Source: DATFVB01 sp963714035 (GTDB taxonomy: Bacteria > Acidobacteriota > Thermoanaerobaculia > UBA5066 > DATFVB01). From it: 64,000 bases of DNA. Below are positions 1-8,189 of this stretch, one piece after another. The notes under the pieces are model-generated. The model ran no database searches and was not told the origin of the DNA. It saw only the letters and a list, made by a program, of their open reading frames with translations. Numbering within the stretch: position 1 is the first letter of the stretch; every line of letters begins with the position of its first letter. The position numbers and the translations under genes were made by a program. The DNA lies in assembly GCA_963714035.1 (NCBI GenBank), contig OY970224.1, forward strand, positions 372,001 to 436,000, in the 5' to 3' direction.

Positions 1-42
1 GCCTTCCGACGTTCGACGGGCGGACTTCTGACGTTCGTCGCT

Positions 43-60
43 GTTCGCCGCGCGGCGAAC
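43..60. promoter_or_regulatory. 18-bp perfect palindrome upstream of flippase gene
   Basis: GTTCGCCGC/GCGGCGAAC is a perfect dyad with no spacer, ending 2 nt before a TACAAT -10 hexamer. It covers where a -35 element would lie, so it could be an operator. It could also be the terminator stem of a gene upstream of the window, though no T-run follows it on the + strand. Confidence 0.4.
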
Positions 61-62
61 GG

Positions 63-68
63 TACAAT
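63..68 (+). promoter_or_regulatory. -10 hexamer (TACAAT), leaderless type
   Basis: TACAAT ends 8 nt before the GTG start at 77. Transcription would begin at or next to the start codon. The GGAG at 71-74 is only 2 nt from the GTG and too close to act as a Shine-Dalgarno site. Confidence 0.45.
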
Positions 69-76
69 TCGGAGCA

Positions 77-1624
77 GTGAAGTCGCCGCTCAGGACGCTT
101 TCCCGGGAGACGGCGATCTACGGCGTCTCGACGGTCGTCGGGCGGTTCCTGAACTTTCTCCTCGTCCCGTTCTACGTCAACGTCCTGCGGTCGCGGGCCG
201 AGTACGGATTCACGAGCTCCCTCTACGCTTACCTCGCCTTTCTCTCGGTCGTCTTTCCCCTCGGGCTCGAAGGCGCGTATTTCCGCTACGCCGCGCGCGC
301 GGAGGGGTCGCCCGAAGACCCCGAGACGGAGCGGCGGCTGTTTTCGACGCCGTTCTGGCTGATCGCCGCGCTCGGCCTCGTGTTCGCGGGGGCCCTCTGG
401 GCCGCGGGACCGGCTCTCGTCGGACCGCTCTTTGCGGACCCGGCTCACGACGTGCGGTCGGCGTATCCCCTCCTTCTCTCGATTCTCCAGCTCGGCGCGG
501 CGATCCTGTTCTTCGACGCCCTCGCGGTGCTGCCCTTCGCCGCGCTTCGGCTCGAGCACCGCGCGAAGACGTTCGCGGCGATCCGGATCGGCAACATCGT
601 CCTGACGCTCGCGCTCAATTTCCTCTTCCTCCTGAAGCTTCGCTGGGGCGTCGTCGGGATCTTCCGAGCGAACGCGCTGGCCTCCGCCGCCACGTTCGTC
701 GCGGTCCTTCCCGCGGTCTCCGGGCGTCTCGCGGCGCGGTTCGATCGGGGCGTGCTTGCGAAGATGCTCCCGTTCGGTCTGGCGAACGTTCCCGCCTATC
801 TCGGGGCGATGATGGTGCAGGTGATCGATCGCCCGATCGTCCAGCGCCTGCGGGGGTTCTCGGAGCTCGGCGTCTACCAGGCGAACTACCGGATGGGGTT
901 CGCGATGATGGTCCTCGTCTCCGTGTTCGACTACGCGTGGCGGCCGTTCTTCCTTCGCCAGTACGCCACGGAGGGGGACCGGTCGAAGGCGCTCCTCGCG
1001 CGCGTGATGACGTACACCGCGGCGCTTTCTCTCTTCGCGTTCCTCGTGCTCGCGTTCTTCCTGCCGCGTCTCGTCGCGATCCCGATTCCCGGCATCGGCC
1101 GGTCGCTCCTGCGGCGGGACTATCTCGCGGGAACGGGCGTCATCCCGGTGGTTCTGTTCGCGTACGTCTTCCAGATGTTCGCGACGAATTTCATCGCGGG
1201 GATCTACATCCGCGAGAAGACGAGCCGCCTCCCCGTCGTGACCGGGCTCGGCGCGCTCGTCAACGTCGCCGCGAACCTGTGGTGGGTGCCGCTCTTCGGA
1301 ATCCTCGGGGCGGCGTATGCGACGCTCGCCGCCTACGTCGTCATGGCGGCCGCGATGTTCTTCTTCTCGCAGCGCGCCTTCCCCATCCGCTACGAGTGGG
1401 GAAGGCTCGGTCGGCTCGCGCTCGTGACGGCCGGCGTCTACGCGGCGGGGAAGTTGAGCGGGAGCGCCGCGATCGAGGCTCTCCTGATCGTCGGAGCGTT
1501 CCTCCTGCTCCGGCTGGGAGCGTTCTTCACGGCGGAGGAGATCGAGTTCTTCCGGAGGATGTTCGGACGGCGTGCGCCGGTGCCGGTCGAAGGTCCGATC
1601 ATCGGGGAAGAAAAGGACCGGTAG
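77..1624 (+). CDS. polysaccharide/oligosaccharide flippase (Wzx/MVF-like)
   Basis: 515-residue integral membrane protein. About 12-14 hydrophobic helices run through the whole chain (first at about residues 12-60, last at about 450-480), and a charged cytoplasmic tail follows (REAL-type ending rich in E, R and K). The N-terminal pattern, a Ser/Thr-Ala-Tyr-Gly start of helix 1 followed by a Gly-Arg-x-Leu-Asn-Phe stretch, is typical of the polysaccharide synthesis/MVF transporter family, which flips lipid-linked sugars across the inner membrane. No glycan genes are adjacent, so the substrate is unknown. The GTG start follows a -10 hexamer by 8 nt. The gene is convergent with the M50 protease gene. 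Confidence 0.85.
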   Translation: MKSPLRTLSRETAIYGVSTVVGRFLNFLLVPFYVNVLRSRAEYGFTSSLYAYLAFLSVVFPLGLEGAYFRYAARAEGSPEDPETERRLFSTPFWLIAALGLVFAGALWAAGPALVGPLFADPAHDVRSAYPLLLSILQLGAAILFFDALAVLPFAALRLEHRAKTFAAIRIGNIVLTLALNFLFLLKLRWGVVGIFRANALASAATFVAVLPAVSGRLAARFDRGVLAKMLPFGLANVPAYLGAMMVQVIDRPIVQRLRGFSELGVYQANYRMGFAMMVLVSVFDYAWRPFFLRQYATEGDRSKALLARVMTYTAALSLFAFLVLAFFLPRLVAIPIPGIGRSLLRRDYLAGTGVIPVVLFAYVFQMFATNFIAGIYIREKTSRLPVVTGLGALVNVAANLWWVPLFGILGAAYATLAAYVVMAAAMFFFSQRAFPIRYEWGRLGRLALVTAGVYAAGKLSGSAAIEALLIVGAFLLLRLGAFFTAEEIEFFRRMFGRRAPVPVEGPIIGEEKDR

Positions 1625-1632
1625 AGACGGTC

Positions 1633-1729
1633 ACGAGTCGATCGGTCAGCCGTCGAAAGTCGGGGCCCGCGGCGACCGCGTCCCTCGGCATCCGGGTTCG
1701 GGACTTTCGACCGGCGACGTTCGACTCGC
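1633..1729. terminator. large inverted repeat between convergent genes
   Basis: A perfect 10-bp inverted repeat, GTCGAAAGTC at 1652-1661 and GACTTTCGAC at 1702-1711, is extended imperfectly outward by CGAGTCGA at about 1634 and TCGACTCG at about 1720. It fills the 108-bp gap between the stop codons of two convergent genes. No T-run is present, so intrinsic termination is uncertain; a dispersed repeat is the alternative. Confidence 0.4.
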
Positions 1730-1732
1730 GAC

Positions 1733-2662
1733 TTAAAGCCGATAGGTCTCCGGCGCCTTCGGGTGCGCCGGCGCCGATTGGACGAGCCGGATCGGTACCG
1801 GCGTGAACGACAGGACGAAGACGGCCAGGCACACGAGCGCGAGGGCGCGCCTTTTGCCGTCGAGCCGTTCGGCGGGGTCCGCGGTCGGCGGATGGGCGAT
1901 GCCCATGAAGAGGACGACGAGCACCCACACGATCCAGCCCGGCCAGAGGAACGCGAGGCCGACGAGGCCGGCGAAGAGCAGGAAACCGACCGTTCGCTGC
2001 CCCCTTCCCGCGACGGCGTAGAGGATGTGCCCGCCGTCGAGCTGCGCGAGCGGGAGCAGGTTCAGGGCGGTGACGAAGAGCCCGAACCAGCCGGCGAAGC
2101 CGAGCGGCGAGAGCGCGAGCTCGGTTCCCGGGCGCATTCCGGGATGAAGGAGGCGTTCGAGAATCCGAAAGAGGAGCGGCTCGCCGAAATCCGCGTACTC
2201 GCCGGATGGAGTTGCCGGAGCGATCCGGGAGATCGCGATTCCCCACGCGAGGACCGGCAGCGCGACGACGAATCCGGCGAGCGGCCCGGCCGCCCCCACG
2301 TCGAAGAGCGTCTTGCGCGACGTGATCGGCGCCCGAATCCGGATGATCGCTCCGAACGTCCCGATCCCGACGGGCGCCGGAAGGAAGTACGGATAGGTCG
2401 CGGGCAGCCCGTAGCGGCGGCAGGCGACCATATGGCCGAGCTCGTGGATTCCGAGAATCGCGAGCAACGGGATCGAGAAGGAAGCGCCGATCCGCCACAT
2501 CCGGGGGTCGAGGAGGCTCTCCGAGAGCGTGCGGTCCGAGAGGAGCCCGAGGCTGCTGCCGAAGGGGACGATCGTCGTCGTGACAGCGGTCGCCGCGAGG
2601 AGCAGGAGATGGAACGCCGGGGAGGTAGGGATCGTCCGGCGGCGCGCGCCGAAAAGTTTCAT
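1733..2662 (-). CDS. site-2 protease family (M50) membrane metalloprotease
   Basis: 309 residues. The zinc-binding motif HELGH is at residues 73-77 inside a hydrophobic segment. The second conserved site, NLLPLAQLDGGH at 201-212, supplies the third ligand Asp209. About six transmembrane segments are visible. M50 enzymes cut substrates within the membrane, often anti-sigma factors or regulators. The chain has no PDZ domain, unlike RseP, and resembles the shorter EcfE/Rv2869-unlike group found in many environmental bacteria. It lies 19 bp downstream of the HU-like gene on the same strand and may be co-transcribed with it. Substrate unknown. Confidence 0.88.
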   Translation of the reverse strand: MKLFGARRRTIPTSPAFHLLLLAATAVTTTIVPFGSSLGLLSDRTLSESLLDPRMWRIGASFSIPLLAILGIHELGHMVACRRYGLPATYPYFLPAPVGIGTFGAIIRIRAPITSRKTLFDVGAAGPLAGFVVALPVLAWGIAISRIAPATPSGEYADFGEPLLFRILERLLHPGMRPGTELALSPLGFAGWFGLFVTALNLLPLAQLDGGHILYAVAGRGQRTVGFLLFAGLVGLAFLWPGWIVWVLVVLFMGIAHPPTADPAERLDGKRRALALVCLAVFVLSFTPVPIRLVQSAPAHPKAPETYRL

Positions 2663-2681
2663 TCCCGAAAGGGAGAGGAAA

Positions 2682-2978
2682 TCAGGAGGAAGACCCGGGG
2701 ACGGTGTCGTCTCGCATGTCGCGAAGCTCCTTGCCGGGTTTGAACCGGATCGTGTTGCCGGGCGGGATCGCGACCTCGACGCCGGTCTTCGGGTTGCGGC
2801 CGATTCCGCGCTTCCTTCGCTTCACTTCGAAAACGCCGAAGCCGCGAAGCTCGATGCGATCGCCCGATCCGAGCGCCTGGCGCAGCGCGTCGATCACGGT
2901 TTCCACGGCCGTGATCGCCTTCGGCCGGGGAATGGATGCTTCCTCGAAGAGACGATCCACGATATCCGCTTTGATCAT
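2682..2978 (-). CDS. HU/IHF family DNA-binding protein
   Basis: 98 residues, the usual family length (about 90-100). The N-terminal helical dimerisation part (1-45) is followed by the beta-arm region, with RGFGVFEVKRRKRG at about 45-58 and the GRNPKTGVEVAIPPGN arm tip at about 60-75 carrying the conserved Arg-Asn-Pro. The arm intercalates and bends DNA. The sequence resembles IHF-alpha as much as HU, so the precise subunit type is left open. The start ATG has a GAGGG purine run 8-12 nt upstream, and a good sigma-70 promoter lies at 3013-3041. Confidence 0.93.
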   Translation of the reverse strand: MIKADIVDRLFEEASIPRPKAITAVETVIDALRQALGSGDRIELRGFGVFEVKRRKRGIGRNPKTGVEVAIPPGNTIRFKPGKELRDMRDDTVPGSSS

Positions 2979-3012
2979 CGGTCAAGCCCTCATGGAGTTT
3001 CCGGGTATCTTG

Positions 3013-3041
3013 AGTGTAATCAAGTCGTTTCGGAGGGTCAA
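3013..3041 (-). promoter_or_regulatory. sigma-70 type promoter for the HU-like gene
   Basis: On the minus strand, TTGACC (3041-3036) and TACACT (3018-3013) are separated by 17 bp. The -35 box overlaps the stop codon of the upstream MSHEN gene. The predicted leader is about 30 nt, so this promoter is of the conventional, leadered kind. Confidence 0.6.
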
Positions 3042-4387
3042 GCGGACTCGGCGCGCCCTCGCTGCTGGAGAATCAGGGCGGCGAAGCCCTCGGCCATCGC
3101 GGCGGCCAGGGCGGAGAGGTCTTCCTTTCGGCCCGGGGAAAGCCCCTCCTCGGGGAGATCCACGAGGATGAACGCGACGACGCGGCTCTTCAGGGAAACC
3201 GGGTATACGGCGCATCGCGCCGGCCGCCTCCCGAGTCCTTTCGCGAGCTCGGCGTGGCTCGGGAGGTCGGAGAGCACGCCCTGGTAAGGGGTTCCCGAGA
3301 GTTTCACGTTCAGGAAGATGGACGGGGCGGTGAACGGAATCTTGACCGTCCGCAGAACGCCCGGGGAGACGCCGGCCCCGCGGGCGTGCCAGCCGATGAC
3401 GTCGTCCTTCCGGGCGATGAAAAGCGCCACGAGAGGCGAGGAGCCGGCGAGGTGATCGAGCGCGGCCTCGGCGATGTCGTCGCGCGCCTGGGCGGACAGG
3501 ATCCGCTCGCGCGCCTCGCCGATCGAAATCGGAGCCGCCGGCGCCGAAACGGGATCGGCTCCCGGGGCTTCCTTCTTGCGGCCGGCGCGCGCTCGGCCGT
3601 AGGGCGCTTGCGGCGCCTCCGGCGGGGGGGCCGGTACGCTCGGAGGGACGGGAGCGGGCTCGTCCTCCTCCTCGTCGATGGAGAACTCGAGCTCCTCCGC
3701 GGGGGTCGGCCTCGCGACCCGCGCGAACGGCGTCGGCCGCCAGGTCGCGATTTCGATCTCGTCCGACGACTCCCGCGTGATGTTCCACACGTCGGAGCTC
3801 GGGGCGGGCTTCGGGGTCACGTCGGTGACCGGGCCCGTGCGCCCGCTGCCGCCGCGCAGGTCGGGGGGCGGAGGCGGCGGCGGAGGAGGAGTCCCGGCGG
3901 GCTTGATGCCCCGTTCGATCCGTTCGGAGAGAACGCGGAATCGAGCCGATCGCCGCTCTCCATAGAAGCGCTCGAGCGCTTCCGCGATCCGGAATTCGGC
4001 GGAAACCCACGGTTCGACGCGCTTTCCCGTCACGAGCGCCAGCTCGTCTTCGGCGGCGAGGTCGTTCGGGTCGCGCATCGCAATCCGGATCACGCGGCCT
4101 TCCCGCTCGAACGGGATCGCGAAGGTGCGTAGGGCGATCTTCGCGGGAATCGCGGTGAAGACGTCGGGGGGGGCGCCCTTCACGCGATCCCAGTGCGCAT
4201 AGCTGCGGCCGGAGACCCTGGCGAGGGCGCGGGCCAGCGTTTCCTCGGTCACGAGCCCCTGCTCGAGGAGGATCGTGCCGAGCCGGCCGCCCGTCGAGCG
4301 CTGGAGAGTCAGGGCGCGGTTCAGGGCGCCGGCCGAGAGCGCGCCGACGGAAAGGAGGGCTTCGCCGAGTTTGTGCACCGGCGTCAT
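3038..4387 (-). CDS. MSHEN (GspE/PilB N-terminal) domain protein with C-terminal GAF-like region
   Basis: 449 residues. Residues 1-145 contain the T2SSE/MSHEN fold (KLGEALLSVGALSAGALNRAL then GTILLEQGLVTEETLARALA), which in PilB/GspE ATPases binds c-di-GMP. Residues about 165-290 are a disordered linker with a run of nine prolines at about 170 and many Glu/Pro. Residues 290-445 form an alpha/beta region with GAF-like hydrophobicity. No ATPase motifs and no pilus genes occur nearby, so this is a standalone MSHEN protein, probably a c-di-GMP-responsive or regulatory adaptor. A GGDEF protein at 27946-29013 is the only c-di-GMP enzyme in the window. Confidence 0.75.
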   Translation of the reverse strand: MTPVHKLGEALLSVGALSAGALNRALTLQRSTGGRLGTILLEQGLVTEETLARALARVSGRSYAHWDRVKGAPPDVFTAIPAKIALRTFAIPFEREGRVIRIAMRDPNDLAAEDELALVTGKRVEPWVSAEFRIAEALERFYGERRSARFRVLSERIERGIKPAGTPPPPPPPPPDLRGGSGRTGPVTDVTPKPAPSSDVWNITRESSDEIEIATWRPTPFARVARPTPAEELEFSIDEEEDEPAPVPPSVPAPPPEAPQAPYGRARAGRKKEAPGADPVSAPAAPISIGEARERILSAQARDDIAEAALDHLAGSSPLVALFIARKDDVIGWHARGAGVSPGVLRTVKIPFTAPSIFLNVKLSGTPYQGVLSDLPSHAELAKGLGRRPARCAVYPVSLKSRVVAFILVDLPEEGLSPGRKEDLSALAAAMAEGFAALILQQRGRAESA

Positions 4388-4441
4388 TATCCCGAATCAC
4401 GGCGTTCCACGGAAGCGGAAGAAGCGCGCGATTCTGCGTGT

Positions 4442-4447
4442 TATTCT
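4442..4447 (+). promoter_or_regulatory. -10 hexamer (TATTCT), leaderless type
   Basis: TATTCT ends 6 nt before the GTG start at 4454. No Shine-Dalgarno sequence fits between them. Confidence 0.45.
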
Positions 4448-4453
4448 GGCCGA

Positions 4454-6370
4454 GTGAGAAAAAAATGGCTGCTCTTGCTTGTCTTCGGAGTGGGAGCGCC
4501 GCCGCTTTTCGCGGCCGAAGACCCCGTCGTCGCCGTCCGTGAAGCATTCCTGTCGGCGAAGATGGCGGAGGCCGACGGTCGCTACGAGCAGGCGCTGGCC
4601 GATTTCCGGAAAGCGGCCGTCCTCGCCCCCGAAGACGCGGTCGTCCATTTCGAGCTCGCGGTCCTCCTGCAGCAAATGGGCGTCGACGACGAGGCGCGGA
4701 AGGAAGCCGCCAGAGCCGCCGAGCTCGACCCGACGCTCGAGCCCGCGTGGCGCCTCGCGGGCGCGATCGACATCGCGGCCGCGGAAAAGGACCCGGCCCG
4801 CGTTCCCGCGGCGGTGTCCTCTCTGGAAAAAGCGCACAAGCTCGCCCCGCAGAACCCGGGCACCGCGGCGGCGCTCGCGCGAGCCCGGATCCTGGAGGGA
4901 CGCCCCGACCTCGCCCGGGCCGTGCTCGACGATGTCCCGGGTCTCGCCGACAATCCCGCCGCCATCCGGGTCCGCGCCGAGGCCGACGAGAAGCGCGGCG
5001 CCGACGCGGAAGCGCGGCAGGACTACGAACGCTGGATCGCGTCCGATCCGACCGACCGCGACGCCCTCGCGTCGGCGATCGCCTTCTGGGAGGCGCAGCG
5101 CGACTTCGGGCGCGCCGTCGATCTCCTCCGAAAGCTGCGGCGGGTCGAGCCCGACAACGCGGCGGTCGGCGACCGGATCGCGCTCGACCTCCTCCGCGCG
5201 GGCCGTTTCACGGACGCCGAACAGGAGGCGCGCGCGCTCGTCGACGCGCGGCCGGAAAACCGTGCGTCGCGGCGAACCCTCGCCGCCGCGATCGACGCGC
5301 AGGGGCGGACGGAGGAATCGGCGGCGATGCTCACGAAGCTCGTCGCCGAGGACCCGGACGATCCGACCGCCGCCCTGACGCTCGCGTTCCAGCTCTCGGG
5401 GCAGGGCAAGGACGCGGAGGCGATCGCGCTCCTGCAGAAGTTCGTGGACCATCTCGGAAATCCGCCGTCCAAGCCGGATCTCGCGCGCGACGTGCGGTCC
5501 GAGATCGCGGGCCTCCTCTATCGCGCGCGGCGGTTCGACGACGCGAAGAAGCTCGCGGCGGAGACGGCGATCGGAAAGGACGGAGTCGCCGAGCGCTCGC
5601 TCGGCGTGCTGCTCGAGCGCGCGCGGGAAGAGAAGAAGCCGGCCGAGGGGCTCTCCTGGGCGAAGAAGGCCGCGGAAGCCGAGCCCGCGAATCCGGACTG
5701 GAAGGGAGCGGTCGCGGAGTTCCAGATTCGCTCGGCCGGGGAGGCCGGGGGGGAGAAGGCGAAGACCGAAGGGGAGAAGACGCTCGCGGAGCTCGCCGGG
5801 TCCGGGATCGCGGCCGACGCGATCGCGGCGTCGGACGCCCGCGAACGGCTCAAGGACTGGAACGCGTCGGCCCGGATCGCGACGGACGCTCTCGAGCGGT
5901 TCGCCGGGAACGTGGACCTGATGTTCCGGCGCGGGTCGGCGCTCGAGCGGATGGGCAGGATCGAGGAAGCGGCGGCCGTCTTCGACGAGATCCTGGCGAT
6001 CCGTCCCGACGACGCCAACACCCTGAACTATCTCGGGTACATGTACGCCGACAAGGGCATCAAGCTCCCGGAAGCCCGGCGGATGCTGGAACGCGCGGTC
6101 GCCCTCGATCCTCAGAACGGCGCCTACCTCGACTCGCTCGGATGGGTCTGTTTCCGGATGAACGACCTTCACGGGGCCGAGTCGTTCCTTTCCCGGGCCG
6201 CGGCGAAGATTCCCGCGGACGCGACCGTTCAGGAACACCTCGGCGACCTCGAAGCGCGGCGCGGGCAGATGGCGCAGGCCGTCGTTCACTGGAAGCGCTC
6301 GCTGACGCTCTCCCCCGAGGAGCCGGAGAAGATCGAAAAGAAGATCCACGATTCGGGTGCGACTCCCTAG
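4454..6370 (+). CDS. secreted tetratricopeptide repeat protein
   Basis: 638 residues from GTG. A signal peptide is clear (RKKW, a Leu/Val core, then a PLFA-AED cleavage site near residue 20). The rest is a solenoid of TPR units; well-formed ones include the N-terminal ADGRYEQALADFRKAAVLAPED and the C-terminal RIEEAAAVFDEILAIRPDDA, followed by NYLGYMYADKG at about 530. Such periplasmic or outer-membrane TPR proteins are scaffolds. The start was chosen because it creates the signal peptide and follows a -10 hexamer; an upstream extension would lack one. The next gene overlaps by 14 nt and encodes a LolB-like lipoprotein, so both may act in envelope assembly. Confidence 0.85.
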   Translation: MRKKWLLLLVFGVGAPPLFAAEDPVVAVREAFLSAKMAEADGRYEQALADFRKAAVLAPEDAVVHFELAVLLQQMGVDDEARKEAARAAELDPTLEPAWRLAGAIDIAAAEKDPARVPAAVSSLEKAHKLAPQNPGTAAALARARILEGRPDLARAVLDDVPGLADNPAAIRVRAEADEKRGADAEARQDYERWIASDPTDRDALASAIAFWEAQRDFGRAVDLLRKLRRVEPDNAAVGDRIALDLLRAGRFTDAEQEARALVDARPENRASRRTLAAAIDAQGRTEESAAMLTKLVAEDPDDPTAALTLAFQLSGQGKDAEAIALLQKFVDHLGNPPSKPDLARDVRSEIAGLLYRARRFDDAKKLAAETAIGKDGVAERSLGVLLERAREEKKPAEGLSWAKKAAEAEPANPDWKGAVAEFQIRSAGEAGGEKAKTEGEKTLAELAGSGIAADAIAASDARERLKDWNASARIATDALERFAGNVDLMFRRGSALERMGRIEEAAAVFDEILAIRPDDANTLNYLGYMYADKGIKLPEARRMLERAVALDPQNGAYLDSLGWVCFRMNDLHGAESFLSRAAAKIPADATVQEHLGDLEARRGQMAQAVVHWKRSLTLSPEEPEKIEKKIHDSGATP

Positions 6371-7043
6371 CCGGCTGCCGGCACAGGGCGCTGCGGCGGC
6401 TCTTGCTCTTCTCGCCGCCGGCTGCGCCGGCCGTTCCGGACGCCGCCCCGCGACTGCACCGGAAGCCGCCGCGATCGTTTCCCGCTGGGAGAGCTTTCGC
6501 GAGTCGGTCCTGGCGCGTTCTCCCGCGGAGCTCTTCTACGACGCGACGGCGCGCCGGAGCGTCTTTTCGATGAGCGGAATCGCGGCCGTGCGCGCGGCGC
6601 CGGGGCGATCTCTGACGATCGTCGTCGAAGGTCCGGCGGGGCTCCCGATCGCGCGCGCCGAATGGGACGGCGTTCGGACGACGGTGCGCCGCGAAGGGAA
6701 GGGAGAGCAGACGCTCGAAGGAGACGGCGCCCTCTCCGCGCTCGGCATCCCGCTGCCGGCCTCCGCTCTCTCGCTCCTGATCTTCGGGCTTCCGGATGCC
6801 GCGCCGCCCGAGCGCGTCGAGATCGGCGCGCACGCCGCGTGGCTTTCCTGGCGCGGCGGCGCGCTCTCCTGCGAAATCGATCCGGCGGGCCGCCCGGTCC
6901 GCGTCCTCGTCCGTGACGCGGCCCGGAAGGTGGAAATCGATTTCCGGGAGTGGACGGCCGACCTGCCGTCGCGGATCGGGATCTCCGTTTCGACGGGCGG
7001 AACGGCGAGCCTGACGCTCCGCCCGGAGGCGGGGGCGTCGTGA
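6357..7043 (+). CDS. LolB-like outer-membrane lipoprotein
   Basis: 228 residues. A lipobox (ALLAAGC, Cys near residue 23) follows a hydrophobic signal, so the mature protein is lipid-anchored. The body is a beta-rich LolB/DUF4292-like fold: FSMSGIAAVRAAPG, then alternating short strands and a C-terminal DFREW...LPSRIGISV segment. LolB receives lipoproteins from LolA and inserts them in the outer membrane. In proteobacteria lolB commonly precedes ispE, exactly as here, which supports the call although sequence similarity by eye is modest. The gene overlaps its upstream neighbour by 14 nt and ispE by 4 nt. Confidence 0.65.
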   Translation: MRLPSRLPAQGAAAALALLAAGCAGRSGRRPATAPEAAAIVSRWESFRESVLARSPAELFYDATARRSVFSMSGIAAVRAAPGRSLTIVVEGPAGLPIARAEWDGVRTTVRREGKGEQTLEGDGALSALGIPLPASALSLLIFGLPDAAPPERVEIGAHAAWLSWRGGALSCEIDPAGRPVRVLVRDAARKVEIDFREWTADLPSRIGISVSTGGTASLTLRPEAGAS

Positions 7044-7888
7044 TCCTTCGGGCGGAAGCCTTCGCGAAAACGAACCTGCGCCTCGACGTGCTGCGGAAGC
7101 GTCCCGACGGCTTCCACGAGATCGACACGGTGTTCCAGACGATCGACCTGACCGATCGCCTCGAGGTCTCGGACTCGCCCGAAGCCATCCTTCTCGAATG
7201 CTCCGACCCGTCGATCCCGTCGGGCTCGGAGAATCTCGCGGTGCGCGCCGCGGAGGCCCTGCGATCGCGGTACGGGGTCTCCCGGGGCGCCCGGATGCGA
7301 CTCGAGAAGAACATTCCCGCGGGCGGGGGGCTCGGGGGCGGATCGTCCGACGCGGCGATCGCGCTCCTGCTGCTCTCGCGTCTCTGGGAGCTCCCCGCCG
7401 ATCCGGCCGCGCTCGCCGCGATCGGCGCCGAGCTCGGCAGCGACGTGCCGTTTTTCTTCGCCGGCGGTACGGCGCGCGGCCGCGGCCGCGGCGAGATCGT
7501 GGAACCGCTTCCCGACGCTCCGGAGCGCGCGCTCGTGCTCGTGATTCCGCCGTTTTCGATTTCGACGGCGGAGATCTATTCGCGCTGGCGTCCGGGCGAG
7601 CCGGAGCGACCCCCCGGTCCTGTTTTCGGGACGAACAGCTTGGCATCGGCTGTGCTTGGGATGAACCCCGAGATGGACCGTCACCTCAGGGCCCTCGCCC
7701 GGAGCTATCCGGACTGCCAGATCTCCGGGTCGGGCTCCTCCGTCGTGGCCTGGGAAGGGGACCGGACTCCCGGCATCGCCGGGGCCGTCGCCGCGGAGCT
7801 TCCCGGCGCGCGCGTTCTCCGGACACGGACCGTCTCGCGAAGCGAATACGAGAAGCGGTCAACTCTGGAGCTCTCGCGCAGGAGGTAG
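7040..7888 (+). CDS. ispE: 4-diphosphocytidyl-2-C-methyl-D-erythritol kinase
   Basis: 282 residues, the normal IspE length. It phosphorylates CDP-ME in the MEP route to isoprenoids. The GHMP-kinase ATP loop NIPAGGGLGGGSSDAA lies at about residues 90-105. The N-terminal AFAKTNLRLDVLRKRPDGFHEIDT is the family signature with the catalytic Lys, and a C-terminal GSGSSVVA glycine-rich motif completes the site. The GTG start overlaps the preceding stop as GTGA, which indicates translational coupling; a longer upstream reading would precede the conserved N-terminus. Confidence 0.95.
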   Translation: MILRAEAFAKTNLRLDVLRKRPDGFHEIDTVFQTIDLTDRLEVSDSPEAILLECSDPSIPSGSENLAVRAAEALRSRYGVSRGARMRLEKNIPAGGGLGGGSSDAAIALLLLSRLWELPADPAALAAIGAELGSDVPFFFAGGTARGRGRGEIVEPLPDAPERALVLVIPPFSISTAEIYSRWRPGEPERPPGPVFGTNSLASAVLGMNPEMDRHLRALARSYPDCQISGSGSSVVAWEGDRTPGIAGAVAAELPGARVLRTRTVSRSEYEKRSTLELSRRR

Positions 7889-7892
7889 CGCC

Positions 7893-8189
7893 GTGAACAT
7901 CACGGAAGTCAAGGTTCATCCGGTGGATCAGGACAAATTGAAGGCCTACGTCTCGATCGTTCTCGACAATTGCTTCCTGGTGTCGGACATCAAGGTGATC
8001 TCGGGCCCGTCGGGACTGTTCGTCTCGATGCCCTCGAAGCGGAAGAAGACCGGCGAGTTCAAGGACGTCGCGCATCCGCTCAACCGGGAGACCCGCCAGT
8101 GGATGGAGGAGCGCATCCTCGGCGAGTACGATCGCGCGGTCAACGGCGTCGTCCTCGAAACCGCTCCCGAAGAAGGAGCCACGATCTGA
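7893..8189 (+). CDS. spoVG: SpoVG family RNA/DNA-binding regulator
   Basis: 98 residues. NITEVKVHPVDQDKLKAYVS at the start and GLFVSMPSKRKKTGEFKDVAHP in the middle are diagnostic of SpoVG. In Gram-positives SpoVG affects septation and binds nucleic acid; in non-sporulating Gram-negatives it is a general post-transcriptional or DNA-binding regulator. The gene lies 4 nt after ispE, with a strong Shine-Dalgarno AGGAGG at 7880-7885. The ispE-spoVG pairing is known from deltaproteobacteria and relatives, where prs usually follows; prs is missing here. Confidence 0.93.
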   Translation: MNITEVKVHPVDQDKLKAYVSIVLDNCFLVSDIKVISGPSGLFVSMPSKRKKTGEFKDVAHPLNRETRQWMEERILGEYDRAVNGVVLETAPEEGATI

